Of a stretch of 6,533 nucleotides of DNA, positions 1 to 6,398 are shown piece by piece. Within the stretch, counting starts at the first letter, position 1. The number at the start of each line of letters is the position of its first letter. Where the stretch lies: contig JBICIE010000151.1 in NCBI GenBank assembly GCA_043101635.1, forward strand, positions 1-6,533, read 5' to 3'. The stretch is from CAYMJK01 sp043101635 (GTDB lineage Bacteria > Planctomycetota > Phycisphaerae > Phycisphaerales > UBA1924). The notes under the pieces are model-generated. The model had not been told where the DNA came from and ran no database searches. It worked only from the letters and a program-made list of their open reading frames with translations. Position numbers and translations under genes: made by a program.

Positions 1-177
1 CTGGAGCGGAAGCTGCGCCAGATCGAGCAGACGTCGCTGGAGCACGCCGCCATCCGGGCCGAGCGGACGTTCCAGATCCGCCCCGCCGTACCCGTCGGGC
101 CGCTGGAAGGTCCGCTCGGCCCGGATGGCGGCGTGCTCCAGCGACGTCTGCTCGATCTGGCGCAGCTTCCGCTCCAG
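1..177. repeat. Near-perfect inverted repeat (75-bp arms, 27-base loop), probable fold-back artefact
   Basis: Bases 1-75 are the reverse complement of 103-177 in 74 of 75 positions; the only mispair is G69 against G109. The loop is 76-102. The left arm reaches the first base of the window, so the repeat may be longer. It lies inside the coding frame of gene 1. The arm at 103-177 encodes a sensible Glu/Arg/Gln-rich helix continuing the upstream protein, while the arm at 1-75 in the same frame gives a low-complexity Leu/Gln/Pro/Gly stretch unlike the rest. That asymmetry, together with the position at the edge, points to a fold-back chimera from amplification, library construction or assembly. 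A real genomic hairpin is not excluded. Confidence 0.9.
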
Positions 178-1275
178 TTCCGCAAGGCGCTGATCGCCGG
201 CCGCGGCGGTCCCGGCGTAGCGGGCGACAGCCTCCCGCAGACCGACCAGATCCCGCTCCATCACGACCGGCGGCTTCAGCCTGATGTCCGATACCCAGGC
301 GCTGTCGCGCTGCAGGTACTGCAGCACGCCATCAAGGCGCAGCGCAACATCGCCGGAGATCATCGCCTGGCTCTCGGCCATCACCCCGGGAAACTCGGCC
401 AGCGTCTGCTCCATCCGCTCCTCGAGCGTCTGCAGCCGTTCGGTCTTGCCCAGCGGGAACTCGGCCTCCTTGTAGTGAGCAAAGTAGGCGCTGGCCTCCT
501 CGAACAGAGCCTGCCGCTCCTTGATCTGCTCCGGATCGGCAGTCGCCGAAGCGATCAGGTACTTGGGGCTGTTCATGCCGACATCGACGTACGGCCGGAG
601 CGTGTCGACCCACTGCCGGCACGCTTCTTCCTGCGCCGCGTCGGCCGCCTGACGCTCGTAGATCTTCAGCGCGCCGGCAAGGCTCGATTCCACGTTGCGC
701 AGCTCCATCGACTTCCCCAGCGGAAACTCGACGGTCTGCAGTTCCGCATACAGCGCCTGCGCCCGAGGAAAGGCGGCCATGCTGCTCGCCTGCTGCTCGG
801 GAGATGACCGGGCGAAATCCGCCCCGATGCGCAGGCAGTCATCGCTCTTGTGATCGACAAAGGGCGCCAGCTTCTCGATCCACTCGGCGCACAGCGCCTC
901 GTTGGCCGCTTCGACCTCCCTGGCGGCATCATCGGCCCCCGCCGCGGCTGTCTCGGCGGCCGACACCTTCGCCGCCGTGGCCGAAAGCCGTTCCAGCATC
1001 GCCGTGTACTCGGGATCGGTTTCGTCGAACTTCCCGCCATACCGCGACTTGATCTCGTCGAGGTACTTGTTGGCCTCGTCCAGCTTGCGCTGCGCCGTCG
1101 TCAACCTGTCGGCCTCCAGGGCCACATCCACCGCCTCGCACGCCGTGCTGATTCGCTTGACGCGCGACGCGACCGCGCTCGGCAGGTCCGCCGCCGCCTG
1201 TGTCGCAAGCAAGCACCCGAGGACAAACGCGCCGCACGCCCACCGCGCCCGGCTGGATCCGAACACAAATCGCAT
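1..1275 (-). CDS. Secreted helical repeat protein of unknown function, 3' end missing
   Basis: I do not recognise this family. The ATG at 1275-1273 is supported by a strong ribosome binding site (GGAGGT, 1286-1281) five bases upstream. The frame is open to base 1, giving at least 425 codons with no stop. Residues 1-29 look like a Sec signal peptide: an Arg-bearing N-region, a hydrophobic stretch AFVLGCLLAT, and a likely cut after QAAA. The mature part is rich in Ala, Glu, Gln, Lys and Arg and looks mostly alpha-helical. Residues ~126-215 and ~216-305 are a tandem duplication sharing W-(I/V)-x3-L-x-P-(F/Y)-V-D and EFPLGK(S/T). Residues ~346-391 look like a coiled coil. Residues beyond about 400 come from the inverted repeat at the window edge and are probably not genuine, so the true C-terminus is missing. 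It follows the GH2 gene on the same strand after 202 bp, so co-transcription is uncertain. It is probably periplasmic or extracellular. Confidence 0.8.
   Translation of the reverse strand, partial: MRFVFGSSRARWACGAFVLGCLLATQAAADLPSAVASRVKRISTACEAVDVALEADRLTTAQRKLDEANKYLDEIKSRYGGKFDETDPEYTAMLERLSATAAKVSAAETAAAGADDAAREVEAANEALCAEWIEKLAPFVDHKSDDCLRIGADFARSSPEQQASSMAAFPRAQALYAELQTVEFPLGKSMELRNVESSLAGALKIYERQAADAAQEEACRQWVDTLRPYVDVGMNSPKYLIASATADPEQIKERQALFEEASAYFAHYKEAEFPLGKTERLQTLEERMEQTLAEFPGVMAESQAMISGDVALRLDGVLQYLQRDSAWVSDIRLKPPVVMERDLVGLREAVARYAGTAAAGDQRLAELERKLRQIEQTSLEHAAIRAERTFQRPDGYGGADLERPLGPDGGVLQRRLLDLAQLPLQ
367..900 (-). repeat. Internal tandem duplication in gene 1, ~89-residue units
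   Basis: Unit A is about residues 126-215 and unit B about 216-305 of gene 1. Aligned landmarks are W132-IEKLAPFVD with W222-VDTLRPYVD (90 residues apart) and E183-FPLGKS with E272-FPLGKT (89 apart), with SPEQ/DPEQ and an FP-x-AQALY / FEEASAYF segment between them. At the DNA level the EFPLGK box is still close: 445-463 and 712-730 agree at 17 of 19 bases. Residues ~46-125 (YGGKF, then DPEYTAMLERL) may be a more diverged related helical segment, but this is not certain. The units probably form helical hairpins of a binding or scaffold domain. Confidence 0.75.
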
Positions 1276-1407
1276 TGCACACCTCCAGACTACCTGGCGC
1301 GGGATCGCTCACGCCGCGCCGTTGATCGCGCGGCAGGACCCCGGCGAGCCCCCCAAGCGCCATGCCTCTTCCCATGTGCCATCGCGCTCAACCGTATCAC
1401 GAAGCCG

Positions 1408-1431
1408 GCGGCGCCGCCGCGCCGGCGCCGC
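1408..1431 (-). terminator. GC-rich hairpin downstream of the GH2 gene
   Basis: GCGGCGCC at 1408-1415 pairs perfectly with GGCGCCGC at 1424-1431 around an 8-base loop. It starts about 46 bases past the GH2 stop codon on the minus strand. There is no run of T after the stem on that strand, so it is not a canonical intrinsic terminator. GC-rich chance pairing and a role in the leader of gene 1 are both possible. Confidence 0.35.
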
Positions 1432-1435
1432 GGCG

Positions 1436-1462
1436 TTAAGAATTAGAATCATTCCAGAAAAG
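1436..1462 (-). promoter_or_regulatory. AT-rich island, possible promoter for gene 1
   Basis: This 27-base stretch is the only clearly AT-rich patch in the gap between the GH2 stop and gene 1. On the minus strand it holds TCTAAT (1447-1442), which matches five of six bases of a sigma-70 -10 box, but no good -35 box lies at the right distance. It also contains GAATCATTC (1446-1454), a 4+1+4 inverted repeat. If it is a promoter, the gene 1 leader would be about 160 bases and would include the hairpin at 1408-1431. Confidence 0.22.
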
Positions 1463-1477
1463 CAAGCCCCGCCTGCC

Positions 1478-3739
1478 TCACCGCGCTGCGCCCCTGCGAA
1501 CCCGCACCAGCCCCGCATCGATGTACTGCCCCCCACCCCTGTTGCGGCAGTGGATCGCCATGACATTGACCCCGCGGCGGAGGGCGCCCGCCCCCGCGCC
1601 GGCAAGCCGCGCCGTCCGGTACTCGGTCACATACCCGCCCAGCCGCCCGACCACCGCGCCGTTGAGGTAGATCTCGGCGTCCTCATCGTGGTGGATCAGC
1701 AGCCGCACATCCTCGGGAACCGCGTCGAGCCTGAACTCACGCCGGATCCAGATGTCCGCGCCATCCCAGCGCGTCCCGATCGTCGCCCCGGGCGTCCCCT
1801 CCGTCCCGAAGCCGCCCGGGCCGATCTCCCACGCCGAGTCGTCGAACTCCGGCGCCATCCAGTCGCCGACGGGCTCATTGAAGGTGTACCGCCACCGCGC
1901 CCCGCTCTCTGCGGAAGTCGGCACGAGCGTCTCGACCACCGGCGGTGGCTCGTGCAGACGCTGCGCCGCTTCCGCCGCCCGCTCGGCATCCACCTTGATC
2001 ACCGCCCGGTCATACGTCATCAGCCCGTTGACCTCGATCTCGACATCGGTCGTCTGGGTATACACCGCCGCGCCGAGCCCCCTGCCGATCAGCAGATGCA
2101 ACCGCTCGAGCAGTTCGACGTACGCGTCGGTCAGGTCCGCCGCAGTCTCGTACGTGCGATAGCCCCAGTTGTCGCGATCGCGCCACAGGTGGCCCTCCAC
2201 CGGCAGCCCGAGCCCGCCGAACTCCCCGAGCACCGCCGCCCGGTCGGGCTCCAGCGCCGGCGCCGCCGGCCCCGGGTAGCTGTGAATGTCGTGCACATCG
2301 CCGACGCCGCGATCGGTCCACCCGCTGGCGGCGTTGACCAGCCGCGTCGGATCAGCCCGCTTGACAAGCTGCGCGATGCGCTCCGTGTCCCACTGCCCCC
2401 AGCCCTCGTTGTACGGAACCCACATCACGATGCTCGGGTGATTGCCCAGCGCGCCGATCATCGCCAGCAGCTCGCGCTCGAACGCGGCCGCCGATTCGGG
2501 CGTCCGCTCGATATCCGGCATGTCCCCGTGGATGTACCGATCCCCCGACGGCATGTCCTGCCACACCAGCAGCCCGAGCCGGTCGCACCAGGCGTACCAC
2601 CGCGCCGGCTCGACCTTCACGTGCTTGCGCACCATGTTGAACCCAAGCCGCTTCGTGACCTCGAGGTCGTATCGCAGCGCCCCATCCGTCGGCGCCGTAT
2701 ACAGCCCATCGGGCCACCACCCCTGATCCAGCGTGCCGTACTGAAACAGCGCTTCGCCGTTGAGCAGCAGCCGGTTCACACCGTCCGCATCCGGGCGCAC
2801 CTCGATCGACCGGAACCCGAAGTAGCTCTGCACGTCGTCAACAGTCCGGCCATTGGCGTCCCGCAGCGACACCGTGAACTCGTGCAGCCTGGGATCGTCC
2901 GGCGACCACGCCGGTATCGGCGCATCCGGCCGCAGTTCCAGCGCCGCTCCCACCGGCGCCCTGACCACATGCCGCTGCCCGTCAATCACCGCCTCCAGCA
3001 CCGCTTCCAGCCCGGCCGCCTCGCCGCGCGCCTCCAACTCGACCCGCACCGCGTTGGCCTCGAACCGCGGCGTGATGCGCAGCCCCCGGATCGACACTGC
3101 CGCAACCGGCTCCAGCCACACCGTCTGCCAGATCCCCGTCACCGACGTGTACCAGATCCCGCGCGGCTCGCGAACCTGCTTCCCCCTCGCCTGAAAACCG
3201 GCGTCCGTCGGATCCCACACCCGCACGACGATCTCGTTCGCCCCATCAACCAGCGCCTCGGTGATGTCGAACGTAAACGGGTCATACCCGCCCTCATGAG
3301 CGCCGACAGCCTGCCCGTTGACAAACACCTCCGCCTGCCAGTCCACCGCTCCGAAGTGCAGCAGCAGTCGCCCCCCCTCCGCCACCGCCGGCCGATCGAA
3401 GCTGCGCCGATACCACAGCTCCCGCTCCGGCCCCACCTCGCGTCCCACGCCGCTCAGCGCCGACTCGATGCAGAACGGCACGAGGATCCTGCCATCCCAC
3501 GCCTCCGGCCGCCCCGCCCCGCGCGCCGCGATCGCGTACGCCCACGGCCCGTTCAGATTGACCCACGACTCGCGCACCATCTGCGGGCGCGGATACTCCC
3601 CATGCGCGCTCATCGGCGTCACTTCCTCCGCCCACCGCGTCCGCACCAGCGCCGGAGGGTCCTGCTGAGCCAGCCCCGGCCAGGCCGTCAGCAGCCCGAT
3701 GGTCACAACCGAAGCACAACGCCTTGCCAGCAGCAGCAT
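1478..3739 (-). CDS. Exported glycoside hydrolase family 2 (beta-galactosidase/beta-glucuronidase-like)
   Basis: A 753-residue retaining glycosidase likely to cut beta-linked sugars from poly- or oligosaccharides outside the cytoplasm. The start at 3739 is chosen because GAGG (3749-3746) lies six bases upstream and residues 1-24 form a signal peptide ending near PGLA. Domains: sugar-binding jelly roll ~58-210 (LNGPW, FVNG, WYTSVTGIWQTVWLE); Ig-like ~214-312; TIM barrel ~314-600; C-terminal galactose-binding-like domain ~610-753 (GGFGT near 642, DIWIRREF, AEIYLNG). The acid/base is Glu445 in VPYNEGW, the nucleophile Glu506 in LGEFGG, and HSYPGP (486-491) matches the active-site loop between them. 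The subfamily clearly belongs to GH2, but its substrate cannot be read from sequence; galactosides, glucuronides and mannosides are all possible. It is divergent from the aminotransferase across 204 bp, and no transporter or other glycan gene is nearby. Confidence 0.93.
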   Translation of the reverse strand: MLLLARRCASVVTIGLLTAWPGLAQQDPPALVRTRWAEEVTPMSAHGEYPRPQMVRESWVNLNGPWAYAIAARGAGRPEAWDGRILVPFCIESALSGVGREVGPERELWYRRSFDRPAVAEGGRLLLHFGAVDWQAEVFVNGQAVGAHEGGYDPFTFDITEALVDGANEIVVRVWDPTDAGFQARGKQVREPRGIWYTSVTGIWQTVWLEPVAAVSIRGLRITPRFEANAVRVELEARGEAAGLEAVLEAVIDGQRHVVRAPVGAALELRPDAPIPAWSPDDPRLHEFTVSLRDANGRTVDDVQSYFGFRSIEVRPDADGVNRLLLNGEALFQYGTLDQGWWPDGLYTAPTDGALRYDLEVTKRLGFNMVRKHVKVEPARWYAWCDRLGLLVWQDMPSGDRYIHGDMPDIERTPESAAAFERELLAMIGALGNHPSIVMWVPYNEGWGQWDTERIAQLVKRADPTRLVNAASGWTDRGVGDVHDIHSYPGPAAPALEPDRAAVLGEFGGLGLPVEGHLWRDRDNWGYRTYETAADLTDAYVELLERLHLLIGRGLGAAVYTQTTDVEIEVNGLMTYDRAVIKVDAERAAEAAQRLHEPPPVVETLVPTSAESGARWRYTFNEPVGDWMAPEFDDSAWEIGPGGFGTEGTPGATIGTRWDGADIWIRREFRLDAVPEDVRLLIHHDEDAEIYLNGAVVGRLGGYVTEYRTARLAGAGAGALRRGVNVMAIHCRNRGGGQYIDAGLVRVRRGAAR

Positions 3740-3943
3740 CGGGCGCCTCGACTTCCTCGGGCCCCGGGGCCCAGCCCGGCCCGGCCCACCCGACCATAGT
3801 CTACCGACAGGCTGACCCCAGCGGCGCCGCCACACCGGCCACGCCGCGCCCCCCGATCCACATGCGCCCCTGTCGGATCGCTCCCCGCCCGCAAAACGCT
3901 GTACCATCGGCCCGACCGAATGGACTCAGCCAGCGAGGATCCC
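3740..3943. promoter_or_regulatory. Divergent intergenic region between GH2 and aminotransferase genes
   Basis: This 204-bp gap must carry the promoters of both flanking genes, since they are transcribed away from each other. It holds the ribosome binding sites GAGG (3749-3746, minus) and GAGG (3935-3938, plus). Weak -10-like candidates are TAGACT on the minus strand (around 3801-3796) and TACCAT on the plus strand (3902-3907), each matching four of six consensus bases with no convincing -35. A GC palindrome sits at 3759-3772. The role as a promoter region follows from gene layout; the exact boxes are guesses. Confidence 0.5.
3759..3772. repeat. 14-bp perfect GC palindrome in the GH2 leader
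   Basis: GGGCCCCGGGGCCC reads the same on both strands and lies about 20 bases upstream of the GH2 ATG. A short tandem of CGGCC-like units follows at 3774-3785. It could be a regulator site or a small leader structure, but with no loop and at this base composition it may be chance. Confidence 0.4.
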
Positions 3944-5185
3944 ATGACCGCATTTCGCCAGTTGCCCTACATGGGCGTCATCCGAGTCAACGTCGCCGCG
4001 ATGGAGCGCGGCTTCCGCATGGGCGACACCTCGTGGTCGAATCTCGGCCAGGGCCAGCCCGAGGTCGGCCCGATCCCGCAGGCCCCCGCCCGCATCGACC
4101 GCTTCGACTATCGCCCGGAAGACCACGCCTACGGCCCCGTCGAGGGCCTGCCCGAACTGCGCGAGGCGATTGCGGCCCACTACAACCGCCTCTACCGCCG
4201 CGGCAAGCCCTCGCAGTACGATGCCGACAACGTCGCCGTCTGCGCTGGCGGCCGCCTCGGTCTCACCCGCGCCGGCGCCGCCCTCGACTCCATCCGCCTC
4301 GGCTATTTCACGCCCGACTACACGGCGTACGAAGACCTGCTGACCACCTTCTCCCGCGTCGACCCGGTCTGGATCGAACTGACGCCCGACAGCGGCTTCC
4401 GCATCGATCCGGATGCCCTCGAATCGCGCGTGCAGCGCGACAAGCTCGACGCCCTGCTCATCTCCAACCCCTGCAACCCGACCGGCGTCGTGATCCAGGG
4501 CGATGAACTCGCCGCATGGGCGGAGATGGCCCGCAGGCGCCGCTGCACCCTGCTGATGGATGAGTTCTACTCGCACTACGTCTTCCAGGATGGCGCTGCC
4601 GGCGGGCCTGTCAGCAGCGCCGCCTTCATCGACGATGTCAACGACGATCCCGTCGTGATCTTCGATGGGCTGACCAAGTGCTTCCGCTACCCCGGCTGGC
4701 GCGTCGGCTGGGTCGTCGCGCCCAAGGAGATCATCCGCAACCTCACCGCCGCCGGAAGCTTCGCCGATGGCGGACCGAGCCGCCCGATGCAGCGCGCCGC
4801 GATGATGGCGCTGGAGCCGGCCCGCGCCGATCAGGAAGTCGCCGCCGTCCGCAACCACTTCGCCATGAAGCAGCAGCTCACCGTCGAGCGCCTCACCGCC
4901 ATGGGCGTCGAGTTCCCCGCCGCCCCGCAGGGCACGTTCTACGCCTGGGGCAGCGTGGCAAACCTCCCGGCTCCGTACAACACCGGCGAGGGCTTCATGC
5001 GCCAGGCCTTCGAGCATCGCGTGCTCACCGTGCCCGGCGAGTACTTCGATGTCAACCCACACCGCTCCCGCACCGGCCCCTCCCCGCTGGAGCCCTTCGT
5101 CCGCTTCAGTTTCGGCCCGCCCCTGGACAACCTCACCGCCGGCCTCGACCGCTTGGAAGAGATGCTCCAAACCGTCGCCGTCTGA
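3944..5185 (+). CDS. PLP-dependent aminotransferase, class I/II (fold type I)
   Basis: A 413-residue cytoplasmic enzyme that should move an amino group between an amino acid and a 2-oxo acid using pyridoxal phosphate. I start it at 3944 because GAGG (3935-3938) is five bases upstream; the in-frame ATG at 3920 has no such site. The active site is complete: Tyr63 in YGPVEG, Gly102-Gly103 in the phosphate-binding CAGGRL, Asn178 in NPCNPTG, Asp206 and Tyr209 in DEFYSHY, Schiff-base Lys245 in GLTKCFRYPGWRVGW, and Arg387 in VRFSFG for the substrate carboxylate. Length is normal for the family. The short N-terminus (PYMGVIRVN) and the wording of the motifs suggest a distinct subgroup of aspartate/alanine-type aminotransferases. 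Substrate is not predictable, and no biosynthetic neighbours help. It is divergent from GH2; the next gene downstream is 190 bp away and probably separately transcribed. Confidence 0.93.
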   Translation: MTAFRQLPYMGVIRVNVAAMERGFRMGDTSWSNLGQGQPEVGPIPQAPARIDRFDYRPEDHAYGPVEGLPELREAIAAHYNRLYRRGKPSQYDADNVAVCAGGRLGLTRAGAALDSIRLGYFTPDYTAYEDLLTTFSRVDPVWIELTPDSGFRIDPDALESRVQRDKLDALLISNPCNPTGVVIQGDELAAWAEMARRRRCTLLMDEFYSHYVFQDGAAGGPVSSAAFIDDVNDDPVVIFDGLTKCFRYPGWRVGWVVAPKEIIRNLTAAGSFADGGPSRPMQRAAMMALEPARADQEVAAVRNHFAMKQQLTVERLTAMGVEFPAAPQGTFYAWGSVANLPAPYNTGEGFMRQAFEHRVLTVPGEYFDVNPHRSRTGPSPLEPFVRFSFGPPLDNLTAGLDRLEEMLQTVAV

Positions 5186-5190
5186 CCTCG

Positions 5191-5233
5191 CACAGGCGCC
5201 CCTCGCGCCGGTGACACAGGCGTCCCGCCTGTG
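5191..5233 (+). terminator. Hairpin with repeated CACAGGCG boxes after the aminotransferase gene
   Basis: CACAGGCG (5215-5222) and CGCCTGTG (5226-5233) form a perfect 8-bp stem with a TCC loop, 29 bases past the aminotransferase stop. A second CACAGGCG at 5191-5198 could pair with the same right arm, giving two alternative hairpins. No T tract follows, so it may end transcription inefficiently or protect the mRNA end. ACAGGCG/CGCCTGT palindromes are, from memory, dispersed repeats in planctomycete-type genomes, so it may be a REP-like element. Confidence 0.45.
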
Positions 5234-5329
5234 CGACGCCAGCGCTCGATCGCAGCCGTACGCCTCGTGGCCCATGCGCCGGCGAGGCAAGCGGATTCTC
5301 CTGCGGCGCCGCCACCCCCGCCCGCGACA

Positions 5330-5346
5330 GCAGTGTGATACACTGC
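5330..5346 (+). promoter_or_regulatory. 17-bp palindrome upstream of the propeller gene, candidate operator
   Basis: GCAGTGT-GAT-ACACTGC is a perfect inverted repeat with 7-bp arms and a 3-base centre. It ends 29 bases before the ATG at 5376 and overlaps the most AT-containing part of the leader, where a -10 box would be expected. Size and symmetry suit a dimeric repressor or activator. Alternatively it is a small RNA hairpin at the 5' end of the transcript. The binding protein is unknown. Confidence 0.4.
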
Positions 5347-5375
5347 GCAGTCGGGGAGCGAAAGGAGAGACAACA

Positions 5376-6272
5376 ATGCAATACACAACAGCGCGGCTCG
5401 TCGCCGGTTTCGTGGTCGCAACCGCCGGCGCTGCCACGGCCCAGCCGCTCATAGGCGGCAATCTCTTGCCAACTCCGTCACTTGTATCAGTTGATCTCGC
5501 AGACGCCAGCACCATGCAGCTTGTCGCCCTGGGCGACAACCCGCAGGGCCTTGCCTACGACGAAGCCTCGGGCGAGTTGTACTCCATCAGCGCCGGCTCC
5601 GACTCCGTCTCCCGGATCGATATGACCACGGGCGTCATGACGCTGATTGCCCCGTTCCCCTATGAGAACGCCAACGCGCTGGCGTACCACTCCGGGCGCA
5701 AGCTGCTCTACGCCGCCGACATCAACTCCAACACGCTGTTCACCATCGACCCGGTCACGCGCGACGTCAGTGAGATCGGCGTCATCAGCGGCGCTCAGGA
5801 CATCGAGGGCCTCGCCTACGACGCCGGGCGCGACATCCTCTACGGCGCTGCCGATCGCGCTGACGAGATCGTCATCATCGACCCCGACACCGCCGCGGCC
5901 ACCTCCATCGGCCTGCGCAGGCCGGCCGTCAACTGGCGCGGGCTCACCTACTCCCCCTCGCTGGGCGCCCTCTTCGCAAGCGTCTCGGTCAGCGGCAGTC
6001 CTTACCGCATTGACGATCCCGCCGGCAGCCCGAGCCTGACCGAGATCGGCCGCATCGCCCCCGCCGGCGCCGTCCAGGGCCTCGCCTGGGTCGAAGAGGA
6101 AAGCTGCTGCGCCGATCTCGATGGCGATGGCGTGCTCACCTTCTTCGACTTCCTCGAGTTCCAGAACCTCTTCGCCATGGGCGATCTGCGGGCCGACTTC
6201 ACCGGCGATGGCGCGCTCGACTTCTTCGACTTCCTCGCCTTCCAGAACGAGTTCGCCGCCGGCTGCCCATAG
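5376..6272 (+). CDS. Secreted five-bladed beta-propeller protein with C-terminal dockerin-like calcium repeats
   Basis: A 298-residue exported protein. The ATG at 5376 has a good ribosome binding site (AAGGAG, ending at 5367, eight bases upstream) and begins a signal peptide of about 22 residues (VAGFVVATAGAATA, cut before QPL); the frame is open further upstream but without these signals. Residues ~36-240 are propeller repeats of about 44 residues with the pattern G-L-A-Y-D...LY......I-D-P-x-T; their inner strands begin near 55, 98, 142, 186 and 232. The N-terminal strands (SLVSVDL) complete the last blade, as in velcro closure. After CC (244-245) come two calcium-loop repeats, DLDGDGVL (247-254) and DFTGDGAL (274-281), each followed by FFDFLxFQN, and the end is GCP. 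That tail resembles the dockerin-like anchors of Phycisphaerae and probably serves attachment or sorting. The propeller resembles NHL/YncE-type folds; its ligand is unknown, and an enzymatic role is not evident. Confidence 0.88.
   Translation: MQYTTARLVAGFVVATAGAATAQPLIGGNLLPTPSLVSVDLADASTMQLVALGDNPQGLAYDEASGELYSISAGSDSVSRIDMTTGVMTLIAPFPYENANALAYHSGRKLLYAADINSNTLFTIDPVTRDVSEIGVISGAQDIEGLAYDAGRDILYGAADRADEIVIIDPDTAAATSIGLRRPAVNWRGLTYSPSLGALFASVSVSGSPYRIDDPAGSPSLTEIGRIAPAGAVQGLAWVEEESCCADLDGDGVLTFFDFLEFQNLFAMGDLRADFTGDGALDFFDFLAFQNEFAAGCP
6123..6269 (+). repeat. Tandem 81-bp dockerin-like repeats at the 3' end of the propeller gene
   Basis: Two copies in phase with the codons: 6123-6203 (27 codons) and 6204-6269 (22 codons, cut short by the stop). 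A 16-base block, TTCTTCGACTTCCTCG, is identical at 6141-6156 and 6222-6237, and GGCGATGGCG also recurs. Each copy encodes a GDGxL calcium loop plus an FDFLxFQN helix. The high DNA identity indicates a recent or homogenised duplication. Confidence 0.85.
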
Positions 6273-6312
6273 AACCCCATCAGGGCGTTTGCGCCGCCCC
6301 GGCGTCATTGCC

Positions 6313-6337
6313 CTTCCCCCGCCGCCGGCGGGGGAAG
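6313..6337 (+). terminator. Strong 11-bp hairpin downstream of the propeller gene
   Basis: CTTCCCCCGCC (6313-6323) pairs perfectly with GGCGGGGGAAG (6327-6337) around a GCC loop, 40 bases after the stop codon. The stem is very stable, but no T tract follows on either strand. It may act as a terminator or mRNA 3'-end stabiliser, or be one part of a dispersed intergenic repeat together with the boxes next to it. Confidence 0.5.
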
Positions 6338-6340
6338 TGT

Positions 6341-6388
6341 CGAGCGCAGCGAGACGAAGGGGGCATAAACACCCGCGAGCGCAGCGAG
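6341..6388. repeat. Two copies of CGAGCGCAGCGAG
   Basis: The 13-base sequence occurs exactly at 6341-6353 and 6376-6388, 35 bases apart, just beyond the hairpin at 6313-6337. Each copy is itself close to an inverted repeat (CGAGCGCAGCGAG contains CGAGCG and CGCAGCGAG). Two copies are too few and too short for a CRISPR array; a REP-like intergenic element is more likely. Confidence 0.6.
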
Positions 6389-6398
6389 CACTCCCCCC

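Noticed and set aside
133..807. Plus-strand open frame opposite gene 1
   Set aside because: It mirrors gene 1, which has a signal peptide, a strong ribosome binding site and internal repeats; this frame has none. Its resemblance to the translation at 1-60 is only the inverted repeat.
902..3799. A 965-codon open frame on the plus strand opposite gene 1 and GH2
   Set aside because: It is antisense to two well-supported genes, its translation is Arg/Pro/His-rich low complexity with no domain, and long open frames opposite GC-rich genes are expected from codon bias.
3740..3907. Longer N-terminus for the GH2 enzyme
   Set aside because: The extra 56 residues are Gly/Arg-rich, lack a ribosome binding site, and would bury the signal peptide that starts at 3739.
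5049..5375. Upstream extension of the propeller frame overlapping the aminotransferase gene
   Set aside because: It overlaps real coding sequence in another frame, is Pro/Ser/Arg-rich, and the ATG at 5376 has both a ribosome binding site and a signal peptide.
3926..5539. 537-codon minus-strand frame opposite the aminotransferase
   Set aside because: No recognisable domain, Gly/Ala/Val/Asp-rich shadow of a complete aminotransferase.
6341..6388. CRISPR-like direct repeats
   Set aside because: Only two 13-base copies with a 22-base gap and no cas genes; this fits an intergenic repeat element better.
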